Notes: a model not told the origin generated them from the letters alone. A DNA stretch of 64,000 nt from Paramoeba atlantica (GCA_977017575.1 CDRNVI010000007.1:300102-364101), one strand, 5' to 3'; counted from the stretch's first letter, positions 30,735-40,900 are shown. Program-made: numbers and translations.

Positions 30735-31364
30735 ATGAATCCTAACGCTGCAGTCCTCTCTACAAGCCTTCACGAGACAGAGAAAGCACTTCCCCCGTCC
30801 GAACACCCCCTCGGGCGTTCCTGGGTGCTGTGGTACGCCGATCGCTCCCTACGTGACACCGAATCCCAGGAAGCCGTTCCCTGGGAGAAGTCACTGGTAC
30901 AGATCTCGGACATTAACACTGTAGAGAAGTACTGGAGTACGGCTAACCACATCAAGCGCCCCAGTGCTCTGGTGTTTGGTGCCAAGTACTGTTTGTTTAA
31001 AAAAGGAATCGCCCCGGCGTGGGAGGACCCCACCAACCGCCTAGGGGGGCAGTGGATCGTGGTGCTACACGACCACGAGGACATGGCGAGCCTGAACGCT
31101 GTGTGGGAAAGCCTGACGTTAAGCCTGATTGGGGAGTATTTCTATGATCCTTTGGAGGGGGTGTACCCGGATGTTGTGGATGCGGTCTGTGGGGTCGTGT
31201 TGACCAGGAAACGACACGGAACGCGTTTGGCGTTGTGGGTTTCCGGAGCAGCAGGTCCGGATGTGGTGGGAGCGATTGGGGAACAAGTAAGAAACATTCT
31301 AAGTCCAGTTCCCGTAAGTATGGAGTATGTCTCTCACAAGGAAAAATTGGAAGCTATGCAATAG
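30735..31364 (+). CDS. eIF4E: translation initiation factor eIF4E
   Basis: A 209-residue protein that should bind the mRNA 5' cap. It has HPLGRSWVLWYADRS, a Trp for cap stacking in AVPWEKSLVQISD, TVEKYWSTANHIKRPSAL (the Trp of the eIF4G-binding face), FKKGIAPAWEDPTNRLGGQW (the W-E pair that holds the cap guanine), then a conserved LIGEYF and VCGVV. RLALWVSG carries the Trp near the cap phosphates. Between LIGEYF and VCGVV is a short insert (DPLEGVYPDVVDA). GC-rich codons contrast with its AT-rich neighbours, as for a well-expressed gene. In kinetoplastids several eIF4E paralogues exist; which type this is cannot be told here. Confidence 0.92.
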   Translation: MNPNAAVLSTSLHETEKALPPSEHPLGRSWVLWYADRSLRDTESQEAVPWEKSLVQISDINTVEKYWSTANHIKRPSALVFGAKYCLFKKGIAPAWEDPTNRLGGQWIVVLHDHEDMASLNAVWESLTLSLIGEYFYDPLEGVYPDVVDAVCGVVLTRKRHGTRLALWVSGAAGPDVVGAIGEQVRNILSPVPVSMEYVSHKEKLEAMQ

Positions 31365-31927
31365 CTCAACTATAGAGGCAATGCTAGATTGATCGCACGC
31401 ATATGAGGCAAACATGACAAATGTGTTCGCCAGTTGGGAAATTCGGCTGTAGTTCGTAACGATTCTACTTTGCTGGTACCAGTTTTCTATAGTACACGAT
31501 CTTCTACTTGATATACTACCTGGATACGCGTGTCTGGTTCACTAGTGAGTATACTAGTACACATGTTCGATTTTCTGACTCATATTCAGCAACATTTCGA
31601 AATCTTGTAAATTGAGTAAATACTTTGTCCTTTGAATATTCTATTAATTTCATATTAGTAGCTTGCCTTTTATATATTTTTCGGTAGCGCTTTTTATGGA
31701 CCGGGTCTGAAGGTGGTACGTATTATTCGAGTGAGGTGAAGATTGTAATAAAGAGCAATTCCCGCGGCAGGGAAGCGTCCACAGCTTCCCTGTCAGAATT
31801 CGGCAGAACAGGCAGTACCGAAACTTCGAACCTTTTATCTGAACCAGTTCGTGAAAAGAAAGATGAATTCTCCGGTCTCACACTTCCGGCATCCCAAAAG
31901 AGTAATTCGAATTTATTAAGAACAAGT
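31365..31927. other. intergenic region; possible 5' extension of XPB
   Basis: Contains a reading frame open from 31688 into XPB but with no in-frame ATG before 31928. Otherwise I see nothing. Confidence 0.4.
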
Positions 31928-34378
31928 ATGACCTACACCACTGACAGGGAGGTTAATCTGAATGAAGGATACCAAGAGTCAGAAGCTCCTCTTCTACTGT
32001 TCATGCAATATGCCCCGGAAAAGGGAAAAGAGTTTCACGACGACGTCGAACTTAGTGCAGTTCCGAAAGAATATATTGCACAAGAAAATTTCTTGTTTTT
32101 TATTGTCGTAGAAACATTTCATCAGCGTTATGAGCAAGCCAAAGGATTTTTGTTGAGCATTGCCGAGCCCAGATCAAGAACCAGCTTTGTTCACGAATAT
32201 CAGATTACACAAGAGAGTATAAGTTCGGCTATTCTTCATGGTTGGACGTTCAATGCGCTTCGTGAACATTGTTATTCCTTTTGCGCTCCTCACGCTTCAA
32301 TAAATAAATTTTTGGTTTTTATGGATCATTGTGTAAGATCTATTGCGAGTCTAAAGCTTGTCCTACGTGTCCCCAAAATTGAAAGAAAGGAGAGCAGTTC
32401 TGTGCCTCAAGCTACGCTCTTTAAAAGTAACCGTAAAATAAAAAAGGAAGTTTGCTACTTTTTGGAATCAACTTCGGAACCTTTGCTAAATATGCTGCTA
32501 GATAGTGGTTCACCAAGCTCATCGTATTTCGATTCTGTAGCTCAAGAAGACACAATTCAGTTAAATGATGGTACAATCAAGGCAGGCTTCTCCTTAGGTG
32601 TTACTCACGGAAAGGCAGGAGCAGCTAAAAAGGTGATAACCGGGCAGTATAATTTAGCTTTGGAGAATTTGTATGATTTCATAAGCGACTCCATCACACG
32701 GAACATAGCGAACTTTATTCTGAGACCTCTCACAGTTCTTCGTTCGTATCAGCGCGAGGCGATGGAGTCCGTTTTCACCGGCACTCGAGTTCGTAGCGGC
32801 CTTATCGTCCTTCCATGTGGTGCGGGTAAATCGCTGACTGGGGTGGCCATTTCCTCCCGAATCTCGAAGCGGACACTTGTTGTATGTTGTAATCGAGTTT
32901 CTGTTTTGCAATGGAGGGATCAATTTCTGCGTTGGAGTTATCTAAGACCAGAGCAAATTAGCGTATTAACATCCACTTCACGCGAGGCTCCCGCTGATGT
33001 GGTGATTACAACATACACTATGCTTACTTTCGACGACACGCGAAGGAATGAAGCGACGAAAATAATTCTTACCAGCATGCTACAGGATGCATGGGGACTT
33101 GTTCTTTTTGATGAAGTACACATGGCTGCTGCAAACAACTTTCGAAATGTGGTAAATCTCGTTAAAGCACATTGCATGATTGGGTTGACGGCAACTTTAT
33201 TGCGTGAAGACGATAAAATTGATGATTTGAATTATTTGATCGGTCCGAAATTGTACGAATGCTCAAATCATGAACTTACGCGAAAGGGTTATATTGCTGA
33301 AGTAATGTGTGTAGAGGTACTGTGTCGATTTCCATCGTTATTTATGTCCTATTACCTCCGCTCTGAAAGTGACAGTGATCGTCGTAAACTATGTAATATG
33401 AATCCGGAAAAAATATGGTGCTGCCAAACAATTTTACGGTATCACGAAAACTTACAGCCCCCAGATAAAACTCTTGTCTTTTCGGATAGCGTGCCATGTC
33501 TGGAGTACTGTGCAAAACTTTTTGGGCGACCGTTTTTACATGGAGAAACTTCGGAAATAGAGAGGGACAGTGTTATACAGTGGTTCAAGGCAAGCGAAAC
33601 TGTGAACACACTTTTTCTCAGCCGAGTAGGTGATGCTGCACTGGATATTCCGGAGGCCAGTGTAATCATACAGCTGTCTTCAAATTTTGGTTCACAAAGA
33701 ACTGAAGTACAGAGATTGGGGCGCATACTCCGCATCAAATCCAATACCCGGTTGGCTTACTTCTACTCCCTGGTTACCCCCGATACCAAAGAAGCCGTTT
33801 TCTCCCGTAAAAGGCAGCGATTCTTGCTTAATCAAGGGTACGGCTACAAGATATTGTTCTCCAATGATATTAGATCTGCTATACAGACCGCTGGCTCAAG
33901 CCCGACGGAGGTGAAGGAAATCAACAACGATGCCGCCTGCCTTGGTATTCCGCAATGGAAAGTGAGGTATGATCCAGGTGGCGATCCGATATCCGTTTCT
34001 CCTGGAGAGTCACTCAACATTGAGAAAAAATACGCCTCAGGTAAGGCATTGGAAGATCAGCGTAGTTACAGCATGTCAATCACCAAGAGTCCTTTACTGC
34101 TCCATGGTGGGATTCGATTGGGAAACTTTTTCAGATCACACTTCCACGAAGGTTCCTGCACTGATGATTGTTTATCAGTTGCACTTCGCTTCACTCTGAG
34201 CGGCGAAAGAAATTTCTCTGCATTTTGCTTAAAGCATTATTATGTGTCATCCGTTGCAGAAAGTAAGGAATACAAAGAGCCTCGTCAGGGAAAGGCGAAG
34301 CTGATTGCTCCAACCACAAAAGCGTTACGACATCGTCAAAAACAAATAGATGCTTTAAGAAAACGAGGCTCCTCATAA
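31928..34378 (+). CDS. XPB: XPB/ERCC3-type DNA helicase (TFIIH)
   Basis: The first in-frame ATG is 31928 (MTYTTDREVNLNEG), giving about 816 residues; up to 64 more codons upstream are open. The N-terminal domain has FLLSIAEPRSRTSFVHEYQIT, the XPB damage-recognition region. The helicase core is complete: LRSYQREAMESVF, Walker A LPCGAGKSLTG, DEVHMAAANNF, LTATLLREDDKIDDLN (which includes the RED motif), LIGPKLYE, TLVFSDSV, RVGDAALDIPEASVI, and QRLGRILRIK. XPB is the ATPase that opens promoters in TFIIH and acts in excision repair. A C-terminal tail of about 190 residues is not found in human XPB (PQWKVRYDPGGDP ... HRQKQIDALRKRG) and is poorly conserved. It may be the canonical XPB or a paralogue such as the second copy known in trypanosomatids. 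Confidence 0.92.
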   Translation: MTYTTDREVNLNEGYQESEAPLLLFMQYAPEKGKEFHDDVELSAVPKEYIAQENFLFFIVVETFHQRYEQAKGFLLSIAEPRSRTSFVHEYQITQESISSAILHGWTFNALREHCYSFCAPHASINKFLVFMDHCVRSIASLKLVLRVPKIERKESSSVPQATLFKSNRKIKKEVCYFLESTSEPLLNMLLDSGSPSSSYFDSVAQEDTIQLNDGTIKAGFSLGVTHGKAGAAKKVITGQYNLALENLYDFISDSITRNIANFILRPLTVLRSYQREAMESVFTGTRVRSGLIVLPCGAGKSLTGVAISSRISKRTLVVCCNRVSVLQWRDQFLRWSYLRPEQISVLTSTSREAPADVVITTYTMLTFDDTRRNEATKIILTSMLQDAWGLVLFDEVHMAAANNFRNVVNLVKAHCMIGLTATLLREDDKIDDLNYLIGPKLYECSNHELTRKGYIAEVMCVEVLCRFPSLFMSYYLRSESDSDRRKLCNMNPEKIWCCQTILRYHENLQPPDKTLVFSDSVPCLEYCAKLFGRPFLHGETSEIERDSVIQWFKASETVNTLFLSRVGDAALDIPEASVIIQLSSNFGSQRTEVQRLGRILRIKSNTRLAYFYSLVTPDTKEAVFSRKRQRFLLNQGYGYKILFSNDIRSAIQTAGSSPTEVKEINNDAACLGIPQWKVRYDPGGDPISVSPGESLNIEKKYASGKALEDQRSYSMSITKSPLLLHGGIRLGNFFRSHFHEGSCTDDCLSVALRFTLSGERNFSAFCLKHYYVSSVAESKEYKEPRQGKAKLIAPTTKALRHRQKQIDALRKRGSS

Positions 34379-34485
34379 TACTTCGAAGTAGGTTTAACTG
34401 GTGTTTTCTTGAATTGCTCTTATTTTTTATAAATTATAAAAATAAATTATGATAATGAGTAAACTTTATAAATAATTTCGGTAAT

Positions 34486-34510
34486 CACTGTTGTTTATTC
34501 TTCTTGCAAG
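34486..34510 (+). promoter_or_regulatory. splice-acceptor-like site before NAF1
   Basis: A T/C run ends in CTTCTTGCAAG at 34510; the ATG is at 34591. The frame between is open but has no ATG. Confidence 0.45.
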
Positions 34511-34590
34511 TACTTTGCAAGTATGATCTTTACTTAAATTCTGCATCTTGTAGTACCGGAGTAAATAAAAAAATCTTCGATCTTTTTGCT

Positions 34591-36237
34591 ATGGTTTCTT
34601 CTTCTGTAGAAGACATTGATGCACATCCTCCAGGTGCAGAAGCGAGCTATCAGATGAATTTTCGCAAATTGGATGAGGGTTCTCATAGAGATCCACAAGA
34701 CGTCTTCTCGGACTCTGCGGATTCATTCTCTTCCCTCTCGAGCTGCGGAAACGTTTTAGTCGGAAAACCGCGGATCAGATCTTGGAATACAAAACATGTA
34801 GAGGAAAAGAGTAGATCACCACCCGCTTCTCCTGATACACTCGAACCAAACGTCCTCCCAAGAGGGGATGACAGTTCAGCAGATTCCTTTGACGAATCTC
34901 CAGATGATATCGATTCCAATGCTAGTTCAGATAATTCCGTTGGTCTTGCGTCGTGTTGTACCGCGGCAACTGATCTGTCATTCTGTAGCATACCAGTGCA
35001 CGTTACGAAAACAGTTAGCCGCGCGATTCCCGCATTGGAAGACGTTGATCAAGCGATTTCTTTTGAACCGCTTCCGATAGACATGGACCAAGGTAAAGTT
35101 CCGGTAATAAGCCTTACACCTCGTCGCGTAGGAGTGGTGAAAAATCTACTCGCTGGGGTCGTGACAGTAGAAAGTGATGGAAACGGGGACATATTTGACA
35201 TTGGGAGTCTCGTCTGCAACTTTGAGGGCCATATACTCGGATACATTACGACATTATTCGGTCCCGTTGAGAAGTGTTATTACGCAATAAAATTAATTTC
35301 CTTCCCAAAGCCACGAGATACACTCACCCTGAACACCCGAGACGAAAATTCCGCTGACGCAGTGTGTGAATCCGACATCTACAGATGCACAATACATGTT
35401 GGAGATGAGGCTTTTGCATGGTCGGCACAACAAAAAATGATTTGTTCTGAAGAAGATCTTGCTGTGGCAAGAAAAATTGAAGCAACTGATGCGTCGCATG
35501 AGAATGACCAAGAGCTTCCTGATCACGTCCAACCCGCATTTTCGGATGATGAGAAAGAGAAAGAATGGAAAAGACTCGCCAAACGCCGACGCGCCAAATC
35601 TCTGTTGTGTGCCACACCAGAGGAGCGTGAGGAACAGTCTGTTGGGAAGTCCGAAGACTCCGATGTGTCTGCAACGACTGATCCAGAGAGTGCTCTTACA
35701 GATGACGAAGTGAATTCATCCGAACACGAACGTAAGGAGAAATCTCAAGGACAACAGAACTTTTCCAAAAAGCGGAGAAGTAACTGTAAGGAGCAACCTT
35801 TTAAAATATACTCTTCCACTCATGATTCGCGTCCTAAGATAGCTAAAACGGATGGGGCAAGGCTTCAAGGAGGCGATGGGTATTGTTTATCAAGCGAAGC
35901 AATCCCACAATACCCATCAACAATTTTTTTGCAACACGCGCCCAATCCTTATCAGAACCATAGCACTGTTCCTCACTACGAGCCACATTGGAATCCACGA
36001 CAGTTCAAGCAGCCACAATATATCCATAACTACGCTCATGATCCTCATGTGCAAAATATTCAGAGCAATACTCCACCTCAGGAAACGTGGGATTCAAGGA
36101 GTGCAAATGCATCCTCAGACACGTGGGGCTTTAGAGGTAGAGCACCTTCCAATTTTGCGCACCACTACACTCCTCATGTACATTATCCCGTACAGTATCC
36201 TCACCCACCTTACCCACCCAACAATACTTATCACTGA
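34591..36237 (+). CDS. NAF1: NAF1-like H/ACA RNP assembly factor
   Basis: The first ATG is 34591 (MVSSSVEDIDAHPPGAEASY), giving 548 residues. A Gar1/Naf1 beta-barrel lies at about residues 170-270 (GVVKNLLAGVVTVES, FDIGSLVCNFEGHILGYITT, LFGPVEKCYYAIKLI, IHVGDEAFAW). It is followed by the typical DASHENDQELPDHVQPAFSD and DEKEKEWKRLAKRRR, the Naf1 signature that links the barrel to the acidic tail. Naf1 binds dyskerin and loads H/ACA RNAs before Gar1 replaces it. The N-terminus is acidic and Ser-rich. The C-terminus is Pro/His/Asn-rich with repeated HYPVQYPHPPYP-type runs. The family normally has such low-complexity ends. Confidence 0.88.
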   Translation: MVSSSVEDIDAHPPGAEASYQMNFRKLDEGSHRDPQDVFSDSADSFSSLSSCGNVLVGKPRIRSWNTKHVEEKSRSPPASPDTLEPNVLPRGDDSSADSFDESPDDIDSNASSDNSVGLASCCTAATDLSFCSIPVHVTKTVSRAIPALEDVDQAISFEPLPIDMDQGKVPVISLTPRRVGVVKNLLAGVVTVESDGNGDIFDIGSLVCNFEGHILGYITTLFGPVEKCYYAIKLISFPKPRDTLTLNTRDENSADAVCESDIYRCTIHVGDEAFAWSAQQKMICSEEDLAVARKIEATDASHENDQELPDHVQPAFSDDEKEKEWKRLAKRRRAKSLLCATPEEREEQSVGKSEDSDVSATTDPESALTDDEVNSSEHERKEKSQGQQNFSKKRRSNCKEQPFKIYSSTHDSRPKIAKTDGARLQGGDGYCLSSEAIPQYPSTIFLQHAPNPYQNHSTVPHYEPHWNPRQFKQPQYIHNYAHDPHVQNIQSNTPPQETWDSRSANASSDTWGFRGRAPSNFAHHYTPHVHYPVQYPHPPYPPNNTYH

Positions 36238-36423
36238 AAATTGTAATGTGTTGTATGAGCGGAAATCGTAAAATGCTTTAATTCTGTTCCTTTAATGAAT
36301 AAAATATAATACGTACGCGCGCATACCTCTCGAGGTTCTTCTATACTCTGAGCTTTGGTATCTTTCTTATCTAGTATTTAACGGTTAGTCACTCATCTTT
36401 TGGATACCTTCTAGAATAGTGCC

Positions 36424-36885
36424 ATGATATTCCGGTATGCAAATAGCGTTCAAGCGCATTTGGCTCTTGGTCCTATCTATTACACGAATACGCGATATTT
36501 TAGACAATCACGCATCTTTCACAAATTAGTTGTTGCTTCTTCCGAAAATATACAAACATCAAAACAAATAGCGACGCGTAGCGTCACTCGATTACAGGAT
36601 CGGGAAAGGATCTTAGAGGCTCAATTGCGAAAAGCAAATGAGAGCAGAAATAATATTTCTCAAAAGTCAATAGGAGAGAGGTCTGCAGCAGTGAACGCGC
36701 TTGAAGTCATGAAGGATCATTACGTGATCCTTCTCAGACAACGTTCTATGCTTGCCAGAGCCATTTTGAGGCGTGTTCGTAAACAGAAGTTGCTTGGAAA
36801 GCTAATTCGAAGAAGGCAGAGAAAGATTAGAAAATCAAAAAATAATTCTTTGCTGCCTGATACATCAGTAAAGCAGCTAAAGTAA
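36424..36885 (+). CDS. unrecognised basic protein, probably mitochondrial
   Basis: 153 residues from ATG 36424. It starts MIFRYANSVQAHLALG and then runs NTRYFRQSRIFHKLVVASS, a basic leader like a mitochondrial presequence. Residues 45-115 are a long charged helix (ITRSVTRLQDRERILEAQL, NALEVMKDHYVILLRQR). The last 40 residues are very basic (ILRRVRKQKLLGKLIRRR). A small ribosome-associated or RNA-binding mitochondrial protein is plausible, but I recognise no family. It is the first of three small same-strand orphan genes. Confidence 0.55.
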   Translation: MIFRYANSVQAHLALGPIYYTNTRYFRQSRIFHKLVVASSENIQTSKQIATRSVTRLQDRERILEAQLRKANESRNNISQKSIGERSAAVNALEVMKDHYVILLRQRSMLARAILRRVRKQKLLGKLIRRRQRKIRKSKNNSLLPDTSVKQLK

Positions 36886-37121
36886 TGCTTTTCTGCTTCG
36901 CATTTAATTTCTAAGCTAGTAAATTAATGATATACGATGAATACATTATGAACATACGCAATCCTAATTTTATTTTGCACTTTAGTGAATGATGACAGTT
37001 GTGATAAAACGAATTGTTTTCTCCGAAAGCTTTTAGCAATTTTAGCAATTTGTTTTCTTTTTTAACAATTTATTTTTCCTGAGTCCCGGTATCAGTAGAG
37101 AAATCTACTGAAAGAAGAGCG

Positions 37122-37718
37122 ATGAATGTCTCTTCCTGTGCTTCAACTCATATAGTCGAGAAGGAATATTATACCAAAGGGAAAAAAGATGGGTCTCAAC
37201 TTATTTCACAAGAATTTAGTGCACAAACGCAGGGCGCCCGAATGGCGTTGCTTTCAGGGACTTTGTTCTCTGTGATCACAGTTTTCGTGTCATACATAGT
37301 TTGGAGCAAACGAGTCTCACAGAAATATGAAGTCATACTTGAGCAGCTACAGAATTATTCCCGAGCAAAAAATAAGGAATTGTGTACGACGCGGGCACAA
37401 AAATCAGTACTACAAACAGCTCAAATTCATCAGCTCCTCACAGTCGGTAAGCAGAAAGACACCATTCAAAAAATGATTAGAAGAAATTCAGCGCAAAGTT
37501 CTATTCTTGAGCATTCACGCTACACAAAGGAAGATTTCCGTGATTCATCTGTATTTAAACCGGACAAAAAATCCAGTCAAAGATATGGGTGCAACCTTCA
37601 GCAAACTAAAGAGAGCTTGTCTTCTTCTCGACAAATATTAAAGCGTTTTCAGTGGAGTGCTATTTGGAAGATGAGCGTTTTATCTGCTCTCGCTGCATTT
37701 TTATCTAAAGTTCCTTAA
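37122..37718 (+). CDS. unrecognised 198-residue protein with one membrane helix
   Basis: Starts at ATG 37122. One hydrophobic segment at about residues 42-64 (MALLSGTLFSVITVFVSYIV) is followed by a coiled-coil-like helix (VSQKYEVILEQLQNYSRAKN). The middle is rich in Lys/Gln/Ser. The C-terminus has a second, weaker hydrophobic patch (SVLSALAAFLSKVP). A small organelle-membrane protein facing its helix into one compartment fits, but I recognise no family. It lies between two other orphans. Confidence 0.5.
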   Translation: MNVSSCASTHIVEKEYYTKGKKDGSQLISQEFSAQTQGARMALLSGTLFSVITVFVSYIVWSKRVSQKYEVILEQLQNYSRAKNKELCTTRAQKSVLQTAQIHQLLTVGKQKDTIQKMIRRNSAQSSILEHSRYTKEDFRDSSVFKPDKKSSQRYGCNLQQTKESLSSSRQILKRFQWSAIWKMSVLSALAAFLSKVP

Positions 37719-37859
37719 TTTTTAAAATTTAACTTCAGTATTGGCATGTTTTAAGTGCAAAGTGTTTTTCCTTACAAGATGAAGTGACATACTGGAGGAA
37801 TGGTTCAATAATCAGATACAGATGCCTTGGTTATAGTATCTTAGTTGTGGTAAATTTAC

Positions 37860-38345
37860 ATGTCGAATTTATTTGCCAAGAATTCAGTTCCTTCGCGATC
37901 CATTCTTCCTCGTGTGCAACGCCCATCACAACAGGAATCTGATTCATTGGGAGTGCTAGGCAATCTTCTCACAAACATTCAAAAATTACAAGACGTAGAT
38001 GTCGCCGAAACGACTTCCTCCAAACGTGAAATGGGTCGTAAGATTAAGAATGATTGGAATTTGTTTATCGCATCTCTTCAAAGTAGGGATGAGAGCCGCA
38101 AAACCCTGTCACCTAAAATAATACAATTAAAAATTATATCACCTGCTAACGTCGACGAATCCAATCTGCAATCAAAACTTGCTTTAGAAGAAAAAGAAAA
38201 ATGGAGGAAGAAGGCGGAAGAGAGAAGAGTGCAATTTAAAAAAGGTGCACTTGCCTACAATAAAGGTATGTTACCACAACTTTTAACAACGGGGCCAAAT
38301 GGTCCCGGATTTGCTGCAGAACGAGGAAAACCAGTTCGTCCATAA
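37860..38345 (+). CDS. unrecognised 161-residue helical protein
   Basis: Starts at ATG 37860 (MSNLFAKNSVPSRSILPRVQ). It has a helical centre (LGNLLTNIQKLQDVDV) and a highly charged helix near the end (LEEKEKWRKKAEERRVQFKK), and closes with a Gly/Pro tail (TTGPNGPGFAAERGKPVRP). There are no cysteine motifs and no membrane helix. The charged helix and basic tail suggest binding to RNA or to a partner complex. I recognise no family. Confidence 0.5.
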   Translation: MSNLFAKNSVPSRSILPRVQRPSQQESDSLGVLGNLLTNIQKLQDVDVAETTSSKREMGRKIKNDWNLFIASLQSRDESRKTLSPKIIQLKIISPANVDESNLQSKLALEEKEKWRKKAEERRVQFKKGALAYNKGMLPQLLTTGPNGPGFAAERGKPVRP

Positions 38346-38989
38346 ATTCTTGTACCTAAACATGGATCTTTAAAAAAAAAAATTTTTTTTTTTAAAAAAC
38401 AGTTACGTGTTTTAGAATTAAAGAGAATTGAGGGGGTAGTTGATTACATTAAAATAGATGGTCATGACATGCTCATTAACACTTTAAACAGCATGCCGCG
38501 GCGTTTCGACATAGTAGTAGAAAAAAAAGGAGAAAGTTGTAATTATTAGTCGTCTAAAACCTTTCTCACAATTTTTGCATTTTGACGTTTTTGGGCTTCT
38601 TGTCAGTTGAACACACCCCTATACCCTGGGAAACTGCCTTTTCTAAAACATAGAACTCTTCGAGAGCTCTCGAATACGCTATCATTTTCCAAAATTGGAA
38701 AGGTTTTGCAATTTTTAGACCCCCCGCAGCGTCTGATTTACCCCCCTGTATGTGTACTCAAAGTTTTATCGTTCAACTTCCTCTTGTTGGATGCTTTCAA
38801 AACTTTAGATTCGTCCAACTCTATTTTCACGGTCGTTTGAGACACCTTTGAGACAACGTTACTGGGATTCGGAAAAGAAAATATATTGGGGAATAAATTA
38901 GGTACAATGCACCATTTTCAGAATACTGTGAGTTACAAGTCTTGTGTACAATACATCTAGTTTAAGGTCATAGTTTTACATTGTCATTC
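38346..38989. other. intergenic region with a transposon end
   Basis: An A/T homopolymer stretch near 38370-38400. A lone transposon end at 38652-38748 is listed separately. I see no gene. Confidence 0.5.
38652..38748 (-). repeat. lone end of the 25.6-kb transposon family
   Basis: AGAACTCTTCGAGAGCTCTC and the following ATTTTCCAAAATTGG ... TTTTTAGACCCCCC, up to CCCCCCTG with TA after it, match the right end of the element at 25645-27261. No left partner is convincing. It is probably a deletion remnant. Confidence 0.75.
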
Positions 38990-40900
38990 ATGCAGCGCAG
39001 CATTCATAGCAATGTAGCATCCTACAATCTTTCAAGTGGTCAGTCCTTTCCACATTGGCTTCGGGACCAACAGCCTTATGCCCAGAAGAAGAATCATGAC
39101 TACAGACACGTTGAATTGCTGCAAGATTTTGAAATGCCAACGACATGTCAAAAATTATGGCAAACGCGAAACGGCACATACATCTTTCTTTCGGGTGGGT
39201 ATCCTCCTCAAATAAAATGTTTCGACGTGAATGAACTAAGTGTTAAATTCACGCGTCACACAAAGGAACACATTCTGGACGGACTTTCCCTTAGTGATGA
39301 CTACACCAGGTTCGTTCTAATGCTTGAAGGACGGTGGCTGGAGTTCCATACGCAAGGTGGGATAGAGACGTCTGTACGCTTTCCAATGCAGGGAAGACAG
39401 CTGGGTTTTAATCACCAAAATGGCGAACTTTTGCTTGCAGGTGCATCTTCAGAAGTGTCTAGGCTGAACCTCACTACAGGTTCCTTTATGGCTCCGTACG
39501 CAACTGGTGAAATGAACGGAGTCAATGCACTTGTAACAGTGCCAGATTATAATCTAGACTTAGCGGGAGGGGCAAATAACAGAGTATACTGCTATTCATC
39601 TCAATGCAGCAAAAAGACGGATCTTTCGACAGGATCGTCCAATTCTTCGAGCTGTATGTCTCTGATGTCCTCTGTTGGTAGCGTTCAGATACCAGAAGAT
39701 GGCATCGAGGTTACAGCGCTTGCCAGCGATTTAAAGAATCCGTATCACTTCGCCGTAGGCACCAGTTCTGGAAACGTACATCTGTTCGACTTGCGAAGCT
39801 CGCACGTTTTGCTTACGAAGAATCATTACTCTTCACTCCCTATTAGCCATGTCGAATTTTTTTCTGCTCCAGACGAAACGCAACGTCACCTGCCTTTCGT
39901 TATTAGCGCCGATGCGTACGCGCTTCGCATTTGGAACCGGAATGATGGGGGAAATTTCACATCCCTTGAGTGTCCGCACACGATACGCAGCGTTCTCTCC
40001 GTTCGGTCAGGGCATAATATGGTAGCCCCGTTTGCAAATGCGGAGGAACGTAGTGGGTTGCTTCTATGTGCCACCGAAGCACCTCATGGCGATGTCCGTT
40101 TCGTACCCTCTTTGGGTAGAGCTCCAAAGTGGTGTTCGTTCTTAGACACACTCACAGAGGAATTGGACTCTGACGACAAAGTCACTATCTATGAAGATTA
40201 CACTTTTCTGAACCGCTCAGAATGGCTGTCTTTAGGACTCGATGAGCAGGCTGTGCGCGCAGCTGTGGAGCAGCAAACACAAGAAGGCACACGACCTCAG
40301 ATTCGAGCCGTTGCTCATGGCTATTTTGTAGAAGAAAAGTTTCTTCGGGATTTGAAGGCCGTCATTCGCCCCAGCGAGAAAATCTCTGAGCATTTGACAA
40401 CGGCGAATGTGCTGAACAAAGATTCATCCTCACTGAAGTCAGAAGTATCTAAGTTGACGAAATCTCAACGTCAACAACTTAAGAAGGATCCGATTACATA
40501 TCCCCTGCCTCGGAAACATCGCCGAGAGAAGAACCACACCATCGAAGAATCTGCGCTTTCCAGTATTAATACAAAATCGGGTCAGGACGCTAGGTTCTCT
40601 ATGAAAAAGCGAAAGGATAAGGATTTGTTTGCTCTGGACGCCGACTCAAAGAACGCCGTAGCTCAACGTCGTGCAGCACTACATGAATCCATGTTTGAAA
40701 CACCGGACGAAAATCTTTCGATCGAGGAAAAAACTCATACAGGAAAGTCTTCCAAGAAGCAGTTAAAGGTATCCGCCTTGCGACGTAATGTTGACTTTCA
40801 CAAATCGGAGAATGTGCTTGTCAAACAGCGAAATCGGGACATCTTATTGCAAAGCAAGCCTTTGGAAGATGTGTCAAATTTCTATAGGCAAGACAGTTAA
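38990..40900 (+). CDS. NOL10: NOL10/ENP2-type ribosome-biogenesis WD40 protein
   Basis: ATG 38990 (MQRSIHSNVASYNLSSGQSF) gives 636 residues, close to human NOL10 (688) and yeast Enp2 (707). The N-terminus matches the family very well: YNLSSGQSFPHWLRDQQ, HVELLQDFEMPTTCQKLW, then SGGYPPQIKCFDVNELSVKF and GASSEVSRLNL. A seven-bladed WD40 propeller spans about residues 40-390. The Enp2-specific NUC153 region is present (DARFSMKKRKDKDLFALDAD), followed by a basic tail. The protein works in the nucleolus in 40S maturation with Bfr2/AATF. The start is the only ATG just before the conserved N-terminus. Confidence 0.93.
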   Translation: MQRSIHSNVASYNLSSGQSFPHWLRDQQPYAQKKNHDYRHVELLQDFEMPTTCQKLWQTRNGTYIFLSGGYPPQIKCFDVNELSVKFTRHTKEHILDGLSLSDDYTRFVLMLEGRWLEFHTQGGIETSVRFPMQGRQLGFNHQNGELLLAGASSEVSRLNLTTGSFMAPYATGEMNGVNALVTVPDYNLDLAGGANNRVYCYSSQCSKKTDLSTGSSNSSSCMSLMSSVGSVQIPEDGIEVTALASDLKNPYHFAVGTSSGNVHLFDLRSSHVLLTKNHYSSLPISHVEFFSAPDETQRHLPFVISADAYALRIWNRNDGGNFTSLECPHTIRSVLSVRSGHNMVAPFANAEERSGLLLCATEAPHGDVRFVPSLGRAPKWCSFLDTLTEELDSDDKVTIYEDYTFLNRSEWLSLGLDEQAVRAAVEQQTQEGTRPQIRAVAHGYFVEEKFLRDLKAVIRPSEKISEHLTTANVLNKDSSSLKSEVSKLTKSQRQQLKKDPITYPLPRKHRREKNHTIEESALSSINTKSGQDARFSMKKRKDKDLFALDADSKNAVAQRRAALHESMFETPDENLSIEEKTHTGKSSKKQLKVSALRRNVDFHKSENVLVKQRNRDILLQSKPLEDVSNFYRQDS

